The position numbers and the translations under genes were made by a program. Of a DNA stretch of 64,000 nt, positions 61,569-64,000 are shown in pieces; position 1 is the first letter of the stretch, and every line of letters starts with the position of its first letter. Source of the stretch: Acidobacteriota bacterium (GTDB lineage Bacteria > Acidobacteriota > Blastocatellia > Pyrinomonadales > Pyrinomonadaceae); the NCBI GenBank assembly GCA_003385635.1, contig QQUY01000001.1:1775001-1839000 (forward strand), given 5' to 3'. Below the pieces are notes generated by a model. It did no database searches, had not been told where the DNA came from, and worked only from the letters and a program-made list of their open reading frames with translations.

Positions 61569-64000
61569 CTATTTGCCGGGCGGAGGCGACACGCGGTCGA
61601 TAGGCCTCGGCCTGGGTTTCCGTTCGAATCCGCCTTCACGTAGAAGCCTGATAGCTTCCTGAACCCCCCTTTCGAGTTGCGGGTCGCGGCCCTTCATGAC
61701 CTCGGAGGGCGTATATTCGACCTCGATGTCCGGAGCGACCCCCACATTTTCAACATCCCATTCGCCGTCGAGATTGTAGAAAGCGAGGTTTGGCGCGGTG
61801 ATCCCTCCGCCGTCAATCGTCGGCGGAAAGCCCAGCGTTCCCACGAGACCGCCCCAGGTTCGCGTGCCGATAAGCGGACCCACCTTTCTGAGACGGAAGT
61901 AGAATGGCAACGCATCGCCGCCGGAGCCGGCCGATTCGTTGATAAGCATTACCTTCGGCCCATAGATCCCGGCAAACGGCGAAGTGACCGTGTCGCCGTC
62001 ACGAAGAGCGAAGAAGCCCATCGGCTTTCGGTCAAGTTCGTTTACAATGTAGTCCGCCACCATCCCGCCCTGGTTGTAACGCTCGTCAATCACTGCCCCT
62101 TGTTTTTCCTGTTGGGAATAGAAGTATCGTGTAAAGTACGTGTAACCGCCGCCGCCTGTGTTCGGCAGCCAGACGTAGGCAAGCCTTCCGTTTGAAAGGC
62201 GGTCGACAAGCCGGCGGTTGTCTTCGACCCAGGCGCGTGTCCGGAGCGCGTTCTCGCTCGCGACCGGCACTACGGTGACCAAACGGGAGCCCTCTTTCGA
62301 AGGCGAGTCGTTGATGCGGATTATGGTCTGTCGTCCCGCGGTACCTTCAAAAGCAGCGTATGGATTTGCGGGAGGTACGATCTCCCTTCCGTTGACTTCA
62401 AGAATATAATCGCCTTCCTCGACGTCGATTCCCGGTCCGCTCAGAGGAGCGCTTAGCCCAGGGTTCCAGTTCTCACCGTCGATTATCCGCTTAAACCTGT
62501 ACCTTCCATTCTCCGCGGCAAGATCCGCTCCGAGAAGGCCGACACTTATCGGATCGTCCTGCGGCACGTCGCCGCTTCCCGTCAGGTATGAATGACCGAC
62601 GGTCAGTTCGCCGCCCACCATCGCGATGATGTAGCCGAGGTCAGCCCTGTGACCGGCATGGGCGACAAGCGGTAGATATTTCCGATAGATCGCTTCCCAG
62701 TCGGCGCCGTGCATCTCCTCGTCGTAAAAGAACTCGCGCTGGATACGCCACGTTTCCCTGTAGATAGCCTCCCACTCGGCCTTGGGATCCACCTTCATCT
62801 GAAGCTGGCTAAGGTTAAGGGCACCGTCGCCGGGCTTTGCAGGCGCGGCGGTACCGATGATCCCCATCCTCGGGCCGATCCTGTAAAGCAGCTTCTTGCG
62901 GTCAGCCGAGACTGAATAGTCTGTAATCCCGGCCAAAAAAGGCGTGGTTTTCCTGTCCTTCAGCGAATACCTGTTGAGTGTCGCTACCGGGCCCTGTGCG
63001 CCGGGCTCGAGAAAGAAGAACGTTCCTTCGGGACCTGCGGTCAGCCGGCGGTAGTTCCTTGAGGGCAGATCGATCGAGATGACGCGGTTGCTGATTCCCT
63101 CAGTGTCGACCCTTATCGTTTTGTCTTCTTCCGTTTTCGCCCCGTCACCGGCCGGTTTCGGATCTTCGTCCGAGCCGGTTTTCGGCTTTGGTTCGTCGTC
63201 CGATTCCGGAAGCAGCGGAGAAGGCTCTTCTGCGCTCAGGACCGCGAGATAGACGGACCTCTCGACGGGGCGATCGACGGAGCTCATCTCCAGCCATCCC
63301 GTGCTCGGGCCATAGTCTGTACTTGCCAGGAAATAGAGGTACTTTCCGCCGGCATCGAAAGCGGGCGAGATGGAATCTGCGAGTCCATCCGTCACCTGGA
63401 ACGACTTCTTCTGATCGACGGAATATATGTAGATCGCCCTTAGATGGCTCGGGAGGTTCTTCGAATAAACGATCCATTTCGAATCCGGTGACCAGGACGC
63501 GTCAAAACTGCGGAAAGGGTCCGGATACTTGTCAGTATCAATTTTCGACGCACTGCCGTTCGAAGGATCGATCGTCCAGAGGTTTCTGTGATTGTCCTGG
63601 ATCAGGATCGACTTGCTGTCAGGCGACCACACAGGTTCGGAGAAGAATCCCTTGGTGGGAAGCGCAAAGCTTCGGGGTGCCTCGATCCCCATTGGCTCGC
63701 TCAGGACAAGCCGGTACTCACCCGTTGAATCCGAGAGCCACGCGAGAGTGCCGCCGTCTGGCGACCACGCGGGACTTCTGTCATGTGCGCCCGCACTCTG
63801 TGTCAGGTTCCTGAAATCGCCTTTCTCGGCCGGTACGGTGAAGATCTCGCCGCGGGCCTCGATCGCCGCGCGCACGCCGGTCGGGGAAAGGACGCCGTTC
63901 CGGATCATTCCTGCGACGTTCTTGAACTGCGGACGCGTCCACGGTAGATCGCCGGACACATCGATGCGAAGCCGGTTCGATCGTCCGGTCTTTGTGTCGA
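61569..64000 (-). CDS. Tricorn-type S41 peptidase (5' end off window)
   Basis: The frame stays open to the right edge, so the N-terminus is missing; about 810 residues are seen. The N-terminal visible part is a TolB/WD40-like propeller (SPTGVRAAIEARGEIFTVPA, HDRSPAWSPDGGTLAWLSD). A PDZ-like domain (SAPLSGPGIDVEEGDYILEVNG) and the S41 domain follow, with YTYFTRYFYSQQ and the nucleophile Ser in ESAGSGGDALPF. WGGLVG and FPPTIDGGGI follow. It cleaves peptides, probably in the periplasm. It is 12 bp upstream of the CocE-like gene. Confidence 0.9.
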   Translation of the reverse strand, partial: DTKTGRSNRLRIDVSGDLPWTRPQFKNVAGMIRNGVLSPTGVRAAIEARGEIFTVPAEKGDFRNLTQSAGAHDRSPAWSPDGGTLAWLSDSTGEYRLVLSEPMGIEAPRSFALPTKGFFSEPVWSPDSKSILIQDNHRNLWTIDPSNGSASKIDTDKYPDPFRSFDASWSPDSKWIVYSKNLPSHLRAIYIYSVDQKKSFQVTDGLADSISPAFDAGGKYLYFLASTDYGPSTGWLEMSSVDRPVERSVYLAVLSAEEPSPLLPESDDEPKPKTGSDEDPKPAGDGAKTEEDKTIRVDTEGISNRVISIDLPSRNYRRLTAGPEGTFFFLEPGAQGPVATLNRYSLKDRKTTPFLAGITDYSVSADRKKLLYRIGPRMGIIGTAAPAKPGDGALNLSQLQMKVDPKAEWEAIYRETWRIQREFFYDEEMHGADWEAIYRKYLPLVAHAGHRADLGYIIAMVGGELTVGHSYLTGSGDVPQDDPISVGLLGADLAAENGRYRFKRIIDGENWNPGLSAPLSGPGIDVEEGDYILEVNGREIVPPANPYAAFEGTAGRQTIIRINDSPSKEGSRLVTVVPVASENALRTRAWVEDNRRLVDRLSNGRLAYVWLPNTGGGGYTYFTRYFYSQQEKQGAVIDERYNQGGMVADYIVNELDRKPMGFFALRDGDTVTSPFAGIYGPKVMLINESAGSGGDALPFYFRLRKVGPLIGTRTWGGLVGTLGFPPTIDGGGITAPNLAFYNLDGEWDVENVGVAPDIEVEYTPSEVMKGRDPQLERGVQEAIRLLREGGFERKPRPRPIDRVSPPPGK

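Overview
This window looks like chromosome of a mesophilic Acidobacteriota bacterium, most likely class Blastocatellia (Pyrinomonadales-like). That is inferred from gene families, not from a marker gene: an acidobacterial-type VWFA-related protein, a giant ligand-propeller histidine kinase, TonB proteins joined to zinc ribbons, tricorn-type S41 and CocE-type secreted hydrolases, many CubicO serine hydrolases, and a 5-oxoprolinase/Nramp operon. There is no rRNA, tRNA, phage, IS transposase or CRISPR array. I found genes by reading both strands, and used frame-open length, signal peptides, motifs and Shine-Dalgarno sites to choose starts.

Layout. 1-15 kb: an edge-truncated coiled-coil membrane protein, a VWFA-like secreted protein, a zinc-ribbon/LITAF-like protein, a Gfo/Idh/MocA dehydrogenase with a sugar-isomerase-like partner, a short TonB protein divergent from a lytic transglycosylase, three secreted proteins of unknown role, a membrane protein, a response regulator with its propeller histidine kinase, and two tandem zinc-ribbon membrane proteins. 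15-27 kb: DinB-like protein, CrtC-like hydratase, zinc-ribbon proteins, aconitase AcnA, Nramp-like transporter with a cyclic-nucleotide-gated MscS channel, and a zinc-ribbon/TonB protein. 27-35 kb: one long operon carrying an inactive M16 peptidase homologue, MenG/UbiE, two Dpp/Opp permeases, an unrecorded 58-residue ORF, PxpB, PxpC, PxpA and a YcsG-like Nramp protein. 35-38.4 kb: succinate dehydrogenase sdhCAB with overlapping start and stop codons. 38.4-46 kb: small genes among dense intergenic repeats. 46-64 kb: a secreted-hydrolase island with five beta-lactamase-fold serine hydrolases, two N-acyl-D-amino-acid deacylase homologues, an M19 dipeptidase homologue, a CocE/S15 hydrolase and a tricorn-type S41 protease cut by the right edge.

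How it fits together. TCA-cycle genes (acnA, sdhCAB) and menaquinone methylation (menG) suit a respiring heterotroph. The peptide permeases, pyroglutamate hydrolysis (PxpABC), lytic transglycosylase and the hydrolase island suggest scavenging of peptides or cell-wall material, possibly containing D-amino acids. That last link is inference.

Most unusual signal. Many intergenic regions are built from short tandem repeats with an exact 7-bp period (one long array is 2x7). The words differ from place to place, and the arrays often begin exactly at a gene's stop codon: the stop codons of six genes lie in or on the edge of heptamer repeats. One array of about 54 heptamers fills the whole space from the sdhB stop codon to the next start codon. 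9-bp arrays, hairpin cassettes and two 142-bp inverted-repeat elements accompany them.
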